Below are positions 40,166 through 52,630 of a stretch of 64,000 bases of DNA, one piece after another. This DNA is from Cardiocondyla obscurior (taxonomy: Eukaryota > Arthropoda > Insecta > Hymenoptera > Formicidae): positions 1,056,501-1,120,500 of the forward strand of contig NC_091881.1 of the NCBI RefSeq assembly GCF_019399895.1, read 5' to 3'. Under the pieces are notes generated by a model, which saw nothing but the letters and a program-made list of their open reading frames with translations, was not told where the DNA came from and made no database searches. Every line of letters begins with the position of its first letter. The stretch's first letter is position 1. The position numbers and the translations under genes are program-made.

Positions 40166-42223
40166 ATATTGTCTCGTGAAATCAAAATGTGAAATACCAA
40201 AGTATCAATTTATAATTTTAATTCGTTTTTATTCTTTTTTTTTTTTTTTCTTTTTTCTTGCAAAGTTTTATAAATAACTAATCTGGCAATAACTCAGGTG
40301 CATTAATACATGCGCATGTTCCACGATTCAACTTTCTGTCTGCATAAGTTCAAGATCTTCATCGTGTACCGCGTAATACTTCTGTCTTTCCATTCAATTT
40401 ATCGTCTTTCTCTCTTTCTCTCGTCCGTGTTATTTTCGCGCGTTCGCCTTTCTGAAGCTAACGCGAGTTGACGTAGCTCCCGTTCCTATTCTCTCTCCCT
40501 TCGCATATCTTGACGTCCGCAAAGGCGACGTGACGCGGGCCCAGGTGAGAACATCAGCCGAGGAAAAAGAAAACAGGCGAAGGATAAGGGACAAGGATGA
40601 AGGGTGTCCGGTGCCGGGTAGGCGACATAACACGCGTGACTCGTCGGGAATCACGCAGCACGCGCAGGTACGTGGCTCGCGGCTAAATGAAATTTTAATA
40701 AAGCCGCGCCGGAGAGGCCGCGCAGGGTGGAGGAGCGATCCTCACAATGGAACAATGGCTACGAAATCGTTCGGAGGCGTCGGCGCGCTTCTTCCGAAGG
40801 AGCAGCCGCGCCGCGATAATTATATCGAGGCGACGGCACGGAATCTCGCCAGAAAAACTTGTCTTCGGTCCTCACGGGGCCGAGGAGAGTCCCCGAGGAC
40901 GCCGCTCGCAGTCGCTTAACTAAAGGCGAATTTACACGGTTCGCTCCCGATGATTACCCCGGATGAATCATCCAAAATAAATTGGATGAACGCGTTTTTG
41001 TTCGAATGTATCGCGCTAAAAGTGGGCTACCCGATTCGCGGCCGATCCGACGCGGGCGTTCGCGTTGCTCCTTAAAAACTTCAAACGTGAGAAAGAATGA
41101 GGTCGACGTCGGGGATCCCTCCCTTTGCGGTCCGTACAATAACTCAATTATATATCATCTTTAAGGAGTAAATATACTGTATACACGTATGTACTAAGTA
41201 ACGTCAAGTTTGCTCGCCTTTCAACTGTAAACTCTTAGCCTGCTATAAACTGTCGGTTTTCTAAGCTCTCGGCTTTAAGTTCTCGACTCTCAACTTTTGA
41301 CTTTCATCCCGCGTTTCATAACCCGTAATTCCTCACTTTGAACACGCGGGACTCGATTTATATTATTATTGCATGCGATCGGTCCAAGTGGCGATAAAGA
41401 AGCTTAATATAAATCCATCGCGAAGCGCAGATCGCATCAATTGCCTTTGCAAATCAGATTAAACGAAAAGCTGAAATCCCGCAATTATTTTATTTCAAAT
41501 TATTCTGAACAATGGCCGAACATAATTAAAAATGACAGACTCTTTCGTCGTTTAATAATTTTTGTTTAAGCAGTCGATTCGTTCTGGTTTCACTTTAATT
41601 CCGGTATATTGTCGAAGAACACGTGTATGAATTCACCTTAACTTTTACCTTCGTTCTCGCCCTTTGTCTCCCTTATGACAAGGACGGGCGCAGCCGTTTC
41701 GGTTCGACGATCGTCGTCGCGAAAGAGAAACTCGATCGGCGAGAGAAAAGGGCGAAGCAGGCGCGACGCCGTTGGTTTTTATCGACAACGGCCCGGTTTT
41801 TTTTTGTAAGACTATAGAATGGCATTCTAATATCGACATCGTATAAGAAATCGGTGCGCGCGCGTAATTAAAAAAAAAAAACGATGATATTCGGAACAGA
41901 AGCGACCGAGCGTTAGATAATTAGCAAAAATTTAAAGTTACCGCTATGATTACTCAGCATTATCTGGTTATTTAGCGGTTATTTTCTGTATCGGGAGAAC
42001 AAAAATGAAATGCCGATGCCGCACAAGACGAATCCAAGATGAAAGTTACGATAGCGATTGTAAATTTAAATATTAAAACTGGCCTAAATGTTTTCTCGTA
42101 ACGTAAAATGGAATATAAATAAGTTACGTGGATATATTTATATAGAAAATAAATTTTTTGAATAAATATAAATACCTAAATAAATAAAAAAAAATATATA
42201 TAAAAAAATAGAATAAAAAAGGT

Positions 42224-42655
42224 TCAGTTGAATATTAAACTTCTTTCGCGAGATTTTATTATTTTATCGATCGTTATCACGATTCGCGTCTGCTTTTTAT
42301 AGGTAAGATAAAATATTAATTTTACCAAACCCGCAGTCGATATTACGTGACTTATCCGTTCAATCTCATTATCCGGATTTATAGTACAATGGAAGCGTAC
42401 AAGTTCTTCATCGCATCTCCTTGCCTTGCGCTTTTTAAAAGTCTTTCTGGTATCTAGTAGAGCACGTCTTAAACATAATACGCAGCCTCGTAAAATAGCA
42501 GCGTATAATAAGCTGGTGAATATTTTCATAATACACGTTGTGTCGATAGTGTTGCCTTCCGGCTGACGCTTTTTCCTAACAGCGTTTCGTTGTGCTAAGT
42601 TCCGTGCATTATATATCTGCATAAACTTTTGCAGTGTATATGAAACACCTAGCAT
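42224..42655 (-). CDS. Unrecognised minus-strand ORF, 143 codons
   Basis: An ATG at 42655 (minus strand) opens a frame of 143 codons ending in TGA at 42224-42226. It sits in an AT-rich neighbourhood where stops should be frequent. The product is basic, with a hydrophobic, Cys-containing middle (IFTSLLYAAILRGCVLCLRR) followed by a Lys/Arg cluster (RKTFKKRKARR), and a C-terminal part with ISTAGLVKLIFYLTYKK. No domain is recognised. A TTTTTCTAG acceptor-like site lies immediately upstream (about 42677-42685), so it could also be an exon. It lies inside intron 1 of the MOXD1-like gene, antisense to it. Equally possible: a decayed mobile-element fragment or chance. Confidence 0.18.
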   Translation of the reverse strand: MLGVSYTLQKFMQIYNARNLAQRNAVRKKRQPEGNTIDTTCIMKIFTSLLYAAILRGCVLCLRRALLDTRKTFKKRKARRCDEELVRFHCTINPDNEIERISHVISTAGLVKLIFYLTYKKQTRIVITIDKIIKSRERSLIFN

Positions 42656-44015
42656 ACGTGTAAGTTTTAAACCCACCTAGAAAAATTTTCAATCAACGTA
42701 ATGGACGTGGACAAAAACCGAATAATTTATTTCATTATAAAGGAGAAAAATTGTAGTTTATGTCAACCAACTGCGATATAAATTGAAAATAGAAAAATAG
42801 ACAAAAATATAGATTGAGATTCTAAGAAGACAAAATAAAATAAAAGTTTATAAATTTTTATTAATTAATATTAAAATTCTAGTATAAAGTAATATTAATT
42901 TGACGTATAAATTATCATGAAGAGTTTAATAGTTTTACTGTCAAGTTAGCACTGTCAGAGGTAGACCTATGGGTGCTAGTCGTGGCTGATGAAAAGCGGA
43001 ATGAATTAGCGAGGAAGGGAAAAACGCATGTGGCCGCGTGTCGCCGGCGGGCCGAGTAATAAATTCGTATTTCACGTGAGAAGCGTTGCTAGTGCTCGAC
43101 TGGTTAACTGTAAATACGAGTGGTCACGCATGGGAAAGCGTTCGCCAGTCTCACGATTGCGACGTTGTTACGAGGATCGATTATTATTACAAGAGGTGTA
43201 TCCAATTTCGCGTCATTCGCGCGCGAAACCGAACGAGGTGGCCGTTAAGGCGGCGCGTGAGCGCAGATATTATCAGGCAAATTACGGTACGGGGTCTATT
43301 CATTTACCTATGAAGTCGATGACCAATCAGTCGTTAACTGCTTAACGGTAACGAGCCGGCACCGCGGATAAATTTTAAATGAGCGAGGCAGGCCTAACCG
43401 CGCCTGATGACGCGTCTCTGCATATCGATGCTCGTTGATGAGCGCTCGAGTCGTTAGAGGAAAATCAAGCTGCCTCCCTCATTCGCGGCTGTCCGGAATA
43501 CTTTGAAAAATGACTCCAGCTGCTGGTGTCGATGGACTACATCGATGTCACGATTTGTTAAGTAACGGTTTCATATTTTGCATGCGACATGTCAGCTGAT
43601 ATTATAATATTCAATGAATAATTCGTCAAGTGAACGCGAAGCAACATTAATCCATTCGTTATGGAGTTCCAGCATTGAAGCACTCGATATTGTCGATATT
43701 ATTTCCCCCGAGAAAAAACTCGAGGATTATTGGCGGCGTATTTTTATATCTTCTCCCGTGTATTACACCGAAATGCTAGAAAATTTATACGCGACGGTAA
43801 AAAGTCGATATTCTTTTCCCTCCGACTCGTCTCGAAGAATTTTTGATATTACTCGACGTGTGGGAGGGGAGGTAAGTTTTTTTACACCGCGAAAATCGAT
43901 CTTAACTTTACGAGAGAAGAAAGGGCCGAGAGTGCAAAGCGTTTTGCACGATGCGTTATATACTTTATGGTCCCGTTGGCGCGGATTTTAACATTAAGTC
44001 GTCGCTTGTTTCCAG

Positions 44016-44165
44016 GACCGACACGTCAAGGATGCCAGCAGAGATCCGCAGATGGATTCGAGCCAGGACTACCGGTTGTTACTGGGTTACGAGAACAAGA
44101 CGCACACAGTGCTCCGTTTCAGCAGACGATACGACACATGCGACCCGCGGGACCTGAAGATCACG
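44016..44165 (+). CDS. MOXD1: MOXD1-like DOMON-domain monooxygenase, coding exon 2
   Basis: Fifty codons continue directly from exon 1 (residues 84-133). The exon is bounded by TTGTTTCCAG before and GTAGGT after, and is phase 0 on both sides. The peptide starts DRHVKDASRDPQMDSSQDYR and contains YENKTHTVLRFSRRYDTCDP, ending DLKIT. This matches the second half of the MOXD1/DBH DOMON domain: LQD at the exon junction, QDY, EN.THT, F.R, TCD..D..IT. Asn110 in NKT is a possible N-glycosylation site. Cys125 is the conserved cysteine of the TCD motif. The catalytic Cu-binding domains (HHM- and HxH-type motifs) lie downstream in the family and are absent here. A protein-like frame opens upstream at 43614, but it is not in register with a continuous gene product and shows no homology, so the acceptor at 44015 is preferred. 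Confidence 0.9.
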
Positions 44166-47100
44166 GTAGGTGATGCGATTTATGCAGCTCGAAAGGAGGA
44201 GCGCGGAACAATTTCCGGAGTACACAAAAGCACGACGAGATTTACTTGGCACGCTTATCTTACACTATTTTTGTCGCGATCTATGCATTAGTATCCTATA
44301 GAGAAAGACTAATATGAAATTTATTTACGGATGGAACAGCGTAAAAGGCGTTTACCCGTACTAATACATTTCGTACCAGTTATTTTAACGTAAATGAACT
44401 TAATTCGGAGCACGAACGCTTAAACAAATTAAAACTCGTAAAGAGAAATATAATTTTTTAATGTATTCAAAAAAACTGTTTTTCCACTCCCAGTCTTATT
44501 AATGTTTCTATATTTAAAACGGAAAATTTTTTTTTTATCGCTCTAATTAATACAAAGGCCCGTTGATACGAGCGTAATTTTCTTCTTATAAATACATTTA
44601 AAATTAATTAAAAAACGAAAAAAAAAATACATATATATAGTATATACTCTTCAGTTTTAAAGCACGCATGTAAAAATGTTAAATACAAAAGTATAGTTGA
44701 TTACTGCATTTAATTATGATATCCACAGTCGCGAAAATGTTGAGAATGTTTGTGCTTCGGAGCTGGACTCGAATTAAATTTCGGCGGCTCGTTATCGCAA
44801 TTTTCCTGCGCGATGTTCCGTATTCGTTCCGAGGCAGCACCGACCTACTTCTTTATTTCTCCGGTAATTAACTTGGAAATAGATTGCGCGATACAGCCGT
44901 CCTCGGCGCTCGAAGGTGCTCGGTACGGGCTTAGCCCGAAGAAAATGAGATTACGCCGGTGTTGCGATCTGCTCTAAGCCGCGCAACGTGAAATGTATGA
45001 CGACCGATGGGGCTGGCAAAGTCCAAACTCTAAACTAGCCCTCCGTTACAGCGACTAGAGCCGCATTTACTAATAGCCTCATCGATACGCAATTATGTTC
45101 CTCGATACCGCGACCGGGAAAATAAAGTTACGCTCGTTTTTGAAAGAACTAGTCAGCGCCAAACTTACGACCGATATTTCTCGCTTCTTCCGATCTCTTA
45201 AGCTTGCCGAGCGCATCTTGCGAGATACAGATCGGATAAGAAGAAGCAATAAAACGGTGCCCGCTGCCCGTTCACGCGAGGTGGTTAAATACAGGAAGCA
45301 CGGCACAGATGCACAGTTTCGTTGCAAAAAATCGTGCACCTTTAATTCCCGAGCTTGTAATCGCGTGTCATTAACTATTAAGTGAAACGCCAAGTCTTCG
45401 GAAAAAGAAACTTTATTGCTCTGCTTTGCGCTCTGCTGTTCAAAACGTTCCTGCTTTTGAGCTTCGCGCAAATGCGCTCCACTATGAAATCTCTTTGTAC
45501 GCTCTCGATGCTTACGGAAAAGTGTAATAAAAATATTGATTTTACGTAAACAAATATATCGTTTTGTTTTTGATGTAAGAAAAATAGATATAGCAATTAA
45601 CGTTATACAGAAAGTATTTCAGCACTGCGATATTGGAAAATGTAAATTTTATTTTTTTAAATAATTTCTGTTTATTATTCAAAAAAAAAAAAAAAAAAAA
45701 CATAAATGTTAGAGATCCGATCGTTATCTCGAATTTTTTTTGCAAAGCTAACTGCGGATTGAATGAAAGATTAATCGAAGTTCTTTGACCGTATCGCGTT
45801 ACTTAAGAGGTAAATACGTATTCTCCTTTCGTTTGATCAGCGTTTTCTCCGGCCGCTTATTAGCGCCCATTATCGTCACTTCGTTATCTCTTGTAGAAAA
45901 TCTCGCGACGTGTTATCGACTAACGGCGCTTAACACACAATTGTCGGGGTTCGATTTTCCACCTGATCGTATTATTATCGCGCATCAATTTCGGGCGAGA
46001 GCTTGCTGCGATGCGATCTCATCGTTTGCCCGCGCGTGCATAATTCGCTGCAGCCACACCGCTATCGAGGCTGCCGGTCGATGCCACGTGGATAAACGCC
46101 GTACGTGTTCGTAAATATTCGCTCGCGGTAAATCGAATAATTCCCCCGCGTTACGTAACGTCGAATTAAACGATATTTTCGAGCAACGGATTTTCAGTTA
46201 ATGCTGAAACAACGTCCCTTTCGATATACCAATTACGCGATCGTTTTTCTGAGTTTACGCTGCGCAACCATTTATCTCCGTATTATGTGGAAAAGGAAAA
46301 ACATAATATCAGATTAATCGAAATTATTTTAAATTTATATTTAGATTGTTTAATTAATTTTTAGTTTAAACAGATTTGACGTGAAACTTATGGGTTATTT
46401 TAAAATGTATGACGATAAAGGCGGGTTAATTTTAGATAAGAGATTGTCGTTTATGAAAAATTCGATGGAATAATTATTTAATATTAGTGGCTAAGGAAGT
46501 CACTACTTAATTTTTATACATATATTTATGGACATTAAAATTAATACTTTTATAGAATCAAATTCTTTGATTTATCGTACTTCGCTGTTCCGATGTATAA
46601 GTAAGAACGAAAATTGTTCCCTGAATTATAAGAAACAATTCGAGGTAACAATTTCGAAATGAACGGAGTCGTTGGCCGATCGCGTTGTTCAAATCGCCAA
46701 TCTGTGCCAAGACGATTCACTTCTTCATCCCGCGAGCGCAAGAAAATTCCTCACGGTCGCGATCATTTTAAGTATCGTTTCTCTCTCCGGCGAACGAGAA
46801 CGGATGAAGACGCTGGCGACGATGGCAACGACGACGATCTCATTCCCCGACGAGAATGTCCGTCTAGCGGTCGAGTCATCGAAATACTTGGCTGCGAAAA
46901 TAAAAGCGGGCCGCGATTTCATCGCGACGAGAAAACGACCGAGTCAGCGGGACCCCTCTCTCGGAGCTCTTATCTGATTGCGTGACGTATCGATACCCGA
47001 TATAATATTTTTGCGAGGCGTCGCGTTCTATCTTTGTCGAGAGATACAATCGTGGGTGCAGCAGACAAAATTGGCCGCGAGAGAGATATAATAAGACACG

Positions 47101-48689
47101 CTTGGCGACCCCAGCGATATTGAAAGGGAGGCAAAAAGCGGCAGATCAAGTTTACATATAAAGTGCAAAGGGAACTCGTCACGTGAATCATTTCTGGACT
47201 TAAAAGCCATTTTTTTTTTTAACGCGTCACGTTACACACAGCTTCGAATGATTTGTCGAAACCAACGCAGCACGTAATCGCGTTCGTCAAACAGCGAAGA
47301 GTGTTTTAAAACTCTGGCTCGCGATCTCGGTATAATGCACGTTAGATTGGATTGCGCCACGGGAGACAAATTACGCGGAGAAAATATCGCGCGAGTCTCG
47401 CGCGCCATATCCTCGCGTGTTCGAGCCCTTCGGTTGAAATACCATATTTTTCCGCGCCGATATTTCCCCGCGATCTTCATCGGCGTAACAGAATACGAAG
47501 ATGGATGCTTACTTTCTCGAATATACGCGAGATGCACACGCGGCGACATGTTTGTTCCAGAAACACGTTCACGAAATGTAGCGCCGTGCCGATGTTATCA
47601 AGAATCCCGTACCGTTTGCGTCATCGATAGAAATCAAATATTGAGATCGCCTCGGGGAGTTATTACTTTTCGAGTTTCGTCTCTGCCCTCATACTTTACA
47701 GAGGCGCTTATCTCGAGTTTTCCGTCCCGAATTTAGGAGCCGGGGATTTCCGCGATCGTACGTAGATCGGCAATTTTTCCGAACCTCCAATTGCGCTGCC
47801 AAGTACACGAACGGCGAGCCACCATTCGCCGAACTTATTGCTTTCAAGCGCGATCATAACATTCAAAAATGGAAATTAGTTTGTACAGCCGCGCCCGGCT
47901 TAATATATCACTGTTAAAATGCACAAATAAATATTTATGTGCAACATATGAATATTGAAGCGTGCATTATTCAATATTACTATGCAAAATTTTTTTTTAG
48001 TTGACTGTTTAAGTATACCTTAGAAATTAAGCCATTAAAAGTACTGTAACGTTTTGCGTCTTGAGATTTATCGATTTCACGTGCAATCTTTATACTTATC
48101 GCTTTGCGGATTTTTATGGAGCTATAAACACTGCATATCGCCGTAATTTCTCTTTCAGTACCGTGACAGTATTTTAAAACAGCCCAATGACGTTTCTACG
48201 AGCTGCGGAAGGCACCGCGTGACACTACGTAGGAAATAAGAACAATGCTATTGTGCGACTGCGAAGTTGGAATAGCCTCATAAAGGGTTAACTCGCCCTC
48301 ACATTCGTAACCCAATTTCGCTCACCTTCCCACGCGGACATAGCCCGCGCAACTCGCAACTGAAGTTTCCAGGCCGTGCGCGAAACTCTCGATCAATTTT
48401 TCTAATTCATCTCGCAATATTCTCTCGTTTTTCCATCAGATTTTCTGCATAGCAGGAAATCGCACACAGTAAAAATCGTGAAAAAAAAAAAAAAAATCTA
48501 TTGTTCGGAGGAAAAACTGTATCTACGAACGAGTTCGTTCCTCGACGAAACAGCGGTAGAAAAATGTTTAAATTTACTTAACAGAATTCGTGTGCAGTTC
48601 CGTGTCCATTATATAAATCAAATCGAGCGTTCAGTTCTAGTCATACGTGTAAACGAGCTATCTTTAGGATTTATTTCTTTTCACGTCGG

Positions 48690-48690
<1 letters not shown>

Positions 48691-48720
<30 letters not shown>
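48691..48720. repeat. (TA)n followed by poly-T
   Basis: TA dinucleotides for about 16 bases pass directly into a T run of about 13. Confidence 0.7.
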
Positions 48721-50440
48721 AAATACGGGTGCTCTTGAAAGCGTGGCCGCCTGAGAACAAATTAATTAGCGATATCGGCAAATGCCCGTGCCAGGAACAA
48801 TGGCGGAGTTGGTTGCCGGGAAGTTACAATGGACCGATGTGTTAAGCTGCGCCCGCTCGTGACCTCGGCGCCGGCCACTTCGGTATACTGACGCAAATGC
48901 GATGTCCGCAGTACATACAACGATATGCTGGTATTAGCTTTCTAGCATGGCATGCCACCACCGTGCCCGTGATGAGATGCTTCGCATCAAACTCAGAGGA
49001 ACTGCCTTCTCGATTTAAGCGGTATTTTCGCAACAAAAATTAACTGACAATTCCGAAACTTTGAAAATAAGATATTCAACTTTAATTAATTGGATAATTA
49101 AATATATAAATTGCACATGAGAAATATTTTCCTAATTATTATTACATCGATTTATGCCTGCGAGAAAATTTTACACACAAAAGTTAATGTACTCCCAATT
49201 ATGTACAGAGTTCATGAGAGTTTTAGACGAGAGGAAAAAAAAAAAAAAGGAAAAAAAAAAAAAATTATGCACGGACCAAAACTTTTTACGTTAAATGTGT
49301 TTTAATCGACAAAAATATAACTTTTATATCGCACTTAATTAAAATTTTGCTCTCTGCATACTCTTCACGTTTAATTTGTCGAAACTTCCAATTTCAATGA
49401 TTAAAAACTTCATAATTGCCGTTCGTTTTACATTTTCACGAAAGAGAAGCTCATTTCGAATTAATTCAAGAGTACACTCGTGAAGTTTGATGCAAAAGCT
49501 CAGAAAATGTTATGCCGTGTAATTTCTCCGTCGTGTGGGTGCGTACATCTATGCGAGCGTATAGATAGAAAACATACTCCCATCCGTCCATCGGCCGTAT
49601 ACATATTCAAACTTCCGTTCGCCGGCGGAATTAATCAATTTTTTCAATTTCACGGCGTCCATACACATTTGACTCGACCATCGCGGCGACTTGTAACGAT
49701 ACGGAGTTGTCACTCGAACACCCGGCTACCTCGCTTACGTTGGAATATCGTAACGGTAGATCAGCCCGGTTAGATTTATGGCGTCGCAAGCTCTGTTTCG
49801 ACGGAATTTCGCGAACAGTATACGCCTCGCGCGATTGCCGCACTCGGTTACTTTTATTGCCGCGTCGATTCGCGAACTGGCTTTTCGTCACACGATTGTT
49901 GGCCGTGGTGCAGCGAAACTTTCGGTTTGATAGAAGTGGAATGATACATGAACGGTATTACGACCGTGGAGTACGCGACAGTACATTGCACTTTGTGTTG
50001 GCGATCGTGAGAGAGAACAAGAAATTGCAGAGATGAACGCATCAGTGAGATTTTATTTTAATAAAAAATTAAGTAAAAACGAAAAATCAGTCTCGTGCCC
50101 CTGCGTCTGTATTTTATTTACGCTTATAGTTCTCGCTTTATAGCTTCGTGACAAAAATGTGCCTCGCGCCACGTTCGGCATTCAGCGTCGTTTTGCAACG
50201 TAGACCGATGCGATTTTCAGTACGCATTTGGAACGCATTCGGTGGTTATCCGCGCAGTCACGCAAATTTGAATTAACATCGCGCTGAATTGCGAAACGAA
50301 GACCACGGAATTCTATTCTGCTATAAAATGCGCTTCGCTATTAAAGATCGGGATGTTTTAAATATGTTACGCGTTTCCTGTAACTGTATTTTATATGTAT
50401 ATTTACTTGCAAAAAAAATTGTTGAAAATATTGTCCTGTA

Positions 50441-50806
50441 TCAGAAATAGTTCGACGATCCGTCTATAATACTGCCGTTCGAAACAATTTGAAATTGCGA
50501 AGCCGAACGTGGGAAGCCGAGCGAGTTTCGCGTCGCAAGATTTTCCTTTGAGGAACCGCGATGTGTGCGAGTCATGCGCCGGCCGAGAATTTCTCGCGGC
50601 GCGGTATTATGCGGCTCCGGATCGACGTCACTGAAAATTTCCACTTTGTGAGGCTCTCCGCGATGCTGTTCATACATACACGGTGCCGCGGTCCATGAGT
50701 TTCTTACGAGGCTCACTCGTGTGAAATCCTCCTGAGGAAAATGCACCACAAAATAGTGCATCACGTTTCGCGGGAACACATGAGACTTACGGAAGGAACA
50801 AATTTT
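50441..50806 (-). CDS. Candidate antisense coding exon, unrecognised protein
   Basis: On the minus strand CTTTTCTCTTCTAG, a strong acceptor with a long pyrimidine tract, ends at plus position 50807. It is followed by an open frame of about 121 codons to a TGA at 50441-50443. The first internal Met precedes HYFVVHFPQEDFTRVSLVRN and then SWT. This hydrophobic, acidic, hydrophobic, basic, Trp order resembles the short beta-rich N-terminal module of some insect nuclear or transposon-linked proteins, but that is only a loose impression. The rest (EPHKVEIFSDVDPEPHN and a Ser/Arg-rich tail) is not recognised. No polyadenylation signal was seen just after the stop. It could be the last exon of a nested antisense gene, a degraded element, or a chance frame. 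Confidence 0.22.
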   Translation of the reverse strand, partial: KICSFRKSHVFPRNVMHYFVVHFPQEDFTRVSLVRNSWTAAPCMYEQHRGEPHKVEIFSDVDPEPHNTAPREILGRRMTRTHRGSSKENLATRNSLGFPRSASQFQIVSNGSIIDGSSNYF

Positions 50807-51800
50807 CTAGAAGAGAAAAGGCTAGCGAAAGAACGGAGGCAATTTGTGGTCCTAAGTTTACATATCTTTGTACGCGTGATATCATAATTTATTTCGACAT
50901 TTGATTAAAGAAGCCGAAATTAAAATGACTAATTTTTATATTATAAAAATAACGGGAAGATCCTACCTAATGCAAATAATATAACAAAAAAAAATATATA
51001 TATTTCAAAAAATTTAGTTATATGACAATGCTCTAAATATGATTGAAAATTAATCTAAACGAGGAGCCTAATTTAGAAATGTCTTGTGGAAAAATGACGA
51101 TTAATAATTCTGAATAAGTACGCGGTACGATGCATAACGTAAGAAAGAATAATGAAAAAGCACTGCGAGATTACGATATCTCAAGCCGCGTAGAAGTTAC
51201 GAAGGTGATATGCGAAGCGTGGAAAATTTTTTAATTAATCGCGAATTTTGCGTGCGGGAAAAAAAGTAAGCGGGACGAATGGGAAAATTGTCAGAGAAAT
51301 CCTAGGAAGTGACGATAACGAAGCCTTCGCGCACGCGACGCCCGTGTGTGTACCTTTTCAACGTGTACGCTTGCGTGTACATGCGTATGTGTGACTAGAG
51401 GGTAGATTGGTGATGCCTTACAGAGGGGAATTGGCTAGCTGTGACCCGATTCTGCCTCCATTTCGCTCTCCTATCCGTAGCCCTATCTAGTTTACCACTT
51501 CGCTTGGCGGACAAAGACGCGGGAGTATAGGAAGAACGCGTGTGACGCGTGAGGAGAAAAGAGGCAAGGGCCAGCTAGCTAGTCCGAGTACACGCGAGGT
51601 CTTTTCTTGACAGTGGAACTGATCGCTATTCCGAATGGCTTGGCTGGATGTAAAAAGAAAATCGAATTTGACCGATGCCGTTGGGAGAGAAGAGAGTCGC
51701 CTGGTCGCCCAGGTGTGGCACGGACGGCGGCTTATTGGGATACGTATCCCATTCGTAGGTGGAAAGGAAAGCGAATGTAAGGGAAAGACGCGATTCTCAC

Positions 51801-51819
51801 CGGAAGGAAGGAAGGAAGG
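51801..51819. repeat. GGAA microsatellite
   Basis: About four and a half tandem GGAA units; further GGAA-type motifs follow nearby. GGAA is also the core of ETS-factor sites. Confidence 0.6.
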
Positions 51820-52570
51820 TAACGGAAGGAACTATTCGGCGCGACAGGGAATCGAATCAACCCCAAAAACCCCGGGATATTCCACGGCAGACAGGGGTGA
51901 GATTACGTGCATTTGGAGACAATTATCGTCGCGCCAATTCGATTTCGATCGGCTATCACGCTCCGCGTGCAAGTCAAGCCTTGTCGATCAAAGCTTCTCT
52001 TTGGAGCTTAAACGAAATCTCGTCGGTCTTGTTACACCGGTGGCTACGATACAAAAAAAAAAAAAAGAGAAATAGCAGAGCCTCGTAAATCGCGTACACT
52101 AAAATGATTTACAACGCAGAATAAAGTGGCATTTTTTTTAAAAGTATTTTAACAACTTTGAATTCTTAGTATTTGATACTGGTATTAGTACAGCATTTAA
52201 ATCGTTAAAAGGTACTTTGATGTTTTTACGCCAAAGTAAGTATATTGCAATATCTAACTTTTCACCGTTTAATAATTCACGAGAGAAAAGTATCGTGAAC
52301 ATTTCTTAACAGTTTGTCTTTATTCACTCGGAAACGTTAACTTTTGCCGATATTAATTTTTTTTTTTTCTTTTTTTGGAGGGTCCGTACTTAAAATATTC
52401 GGTATTAGCCACACGTTCGACCGTATTCTCGCCCTGTCGAGGTTCAGGGGTGCCCTTGATGTCGATCAAGAAATGCAGCGCACAGGAGCGCCCGCTCGTA
52501 AAAATTGTCCGGAAGTTCGCACAAAGGGAAAACTAACCGCGTGCAATAACGAGCGCGAATTGCACTATAA

Positions 52571-52630
52571 AGGAGAGAAAGAGAGAGAGAGAAAAGAAGG
52601 AAGAATAAAGAGAGAACGAAGAGAGGGAGG
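52571..52630. repeat. GA-rich purine tract
   Basis: Purine-rich plus-strand run with a GAGAGAGAGAGA core and imperfect AGAAGGAAG units. Confidence 0.65.

Larger units (their letters stand above)
32001..44000. other. Intron 1, last third: mostly non-coding
   Basis: This segment contains a 16-bp palindrome at 32507-32522, TC microsatellites at 34228-34264 and 37801-37860, and an ATT repeat at 38063-38086. A GCGA-rich degenerate tandem lies at 39421-39474, a possible degraded insertion around 39900-40165, and AT-rich blocks at 37.4-39.1 and 42.1-42.9 kb. An unexplained minus-strand ORF at 42224-42655 is listed separately. A 125-codon ATG frame at 43614-43991 just before exon 2 has no recognisable domain. 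Confidence 0.45.
7916..44015 (+). other. Intron 1 of the MOXD1-like gene (36,100 bases)
   Basis: The intron begins GTGAGT at 7916 and ends TTTCCAG at 44015, joining two phase-0 coding exons of the same DOMON domain. Its size comes directly from the two splice sites. It holds no other gene I can recognise. The content is simple repeats, AT-rich stretches, CpG-rich stretches and a few repeat fragments listed separately. If additional small coding exons exist inside it, they are not required by the family alignment, because exon 1 and exon 2 join without a gap (HLQ|DRH). Confidence 0.8.

Noticed and set aside
43614..43991. 125-codon ATG frame directly before exon 2
   Set aside because: It ends before the acceptor of exon 2 and shows no homology to the MOXD1 N-terminus. 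Exon 1 already supplies the missing half of the DOMON domain.
45930..45965. GGGGTTCGATTTTCC, like a tRNA T-arm
   Set aside because: No acceptor stem, D-arm or anticodon arm can be built from the flanking sequence.
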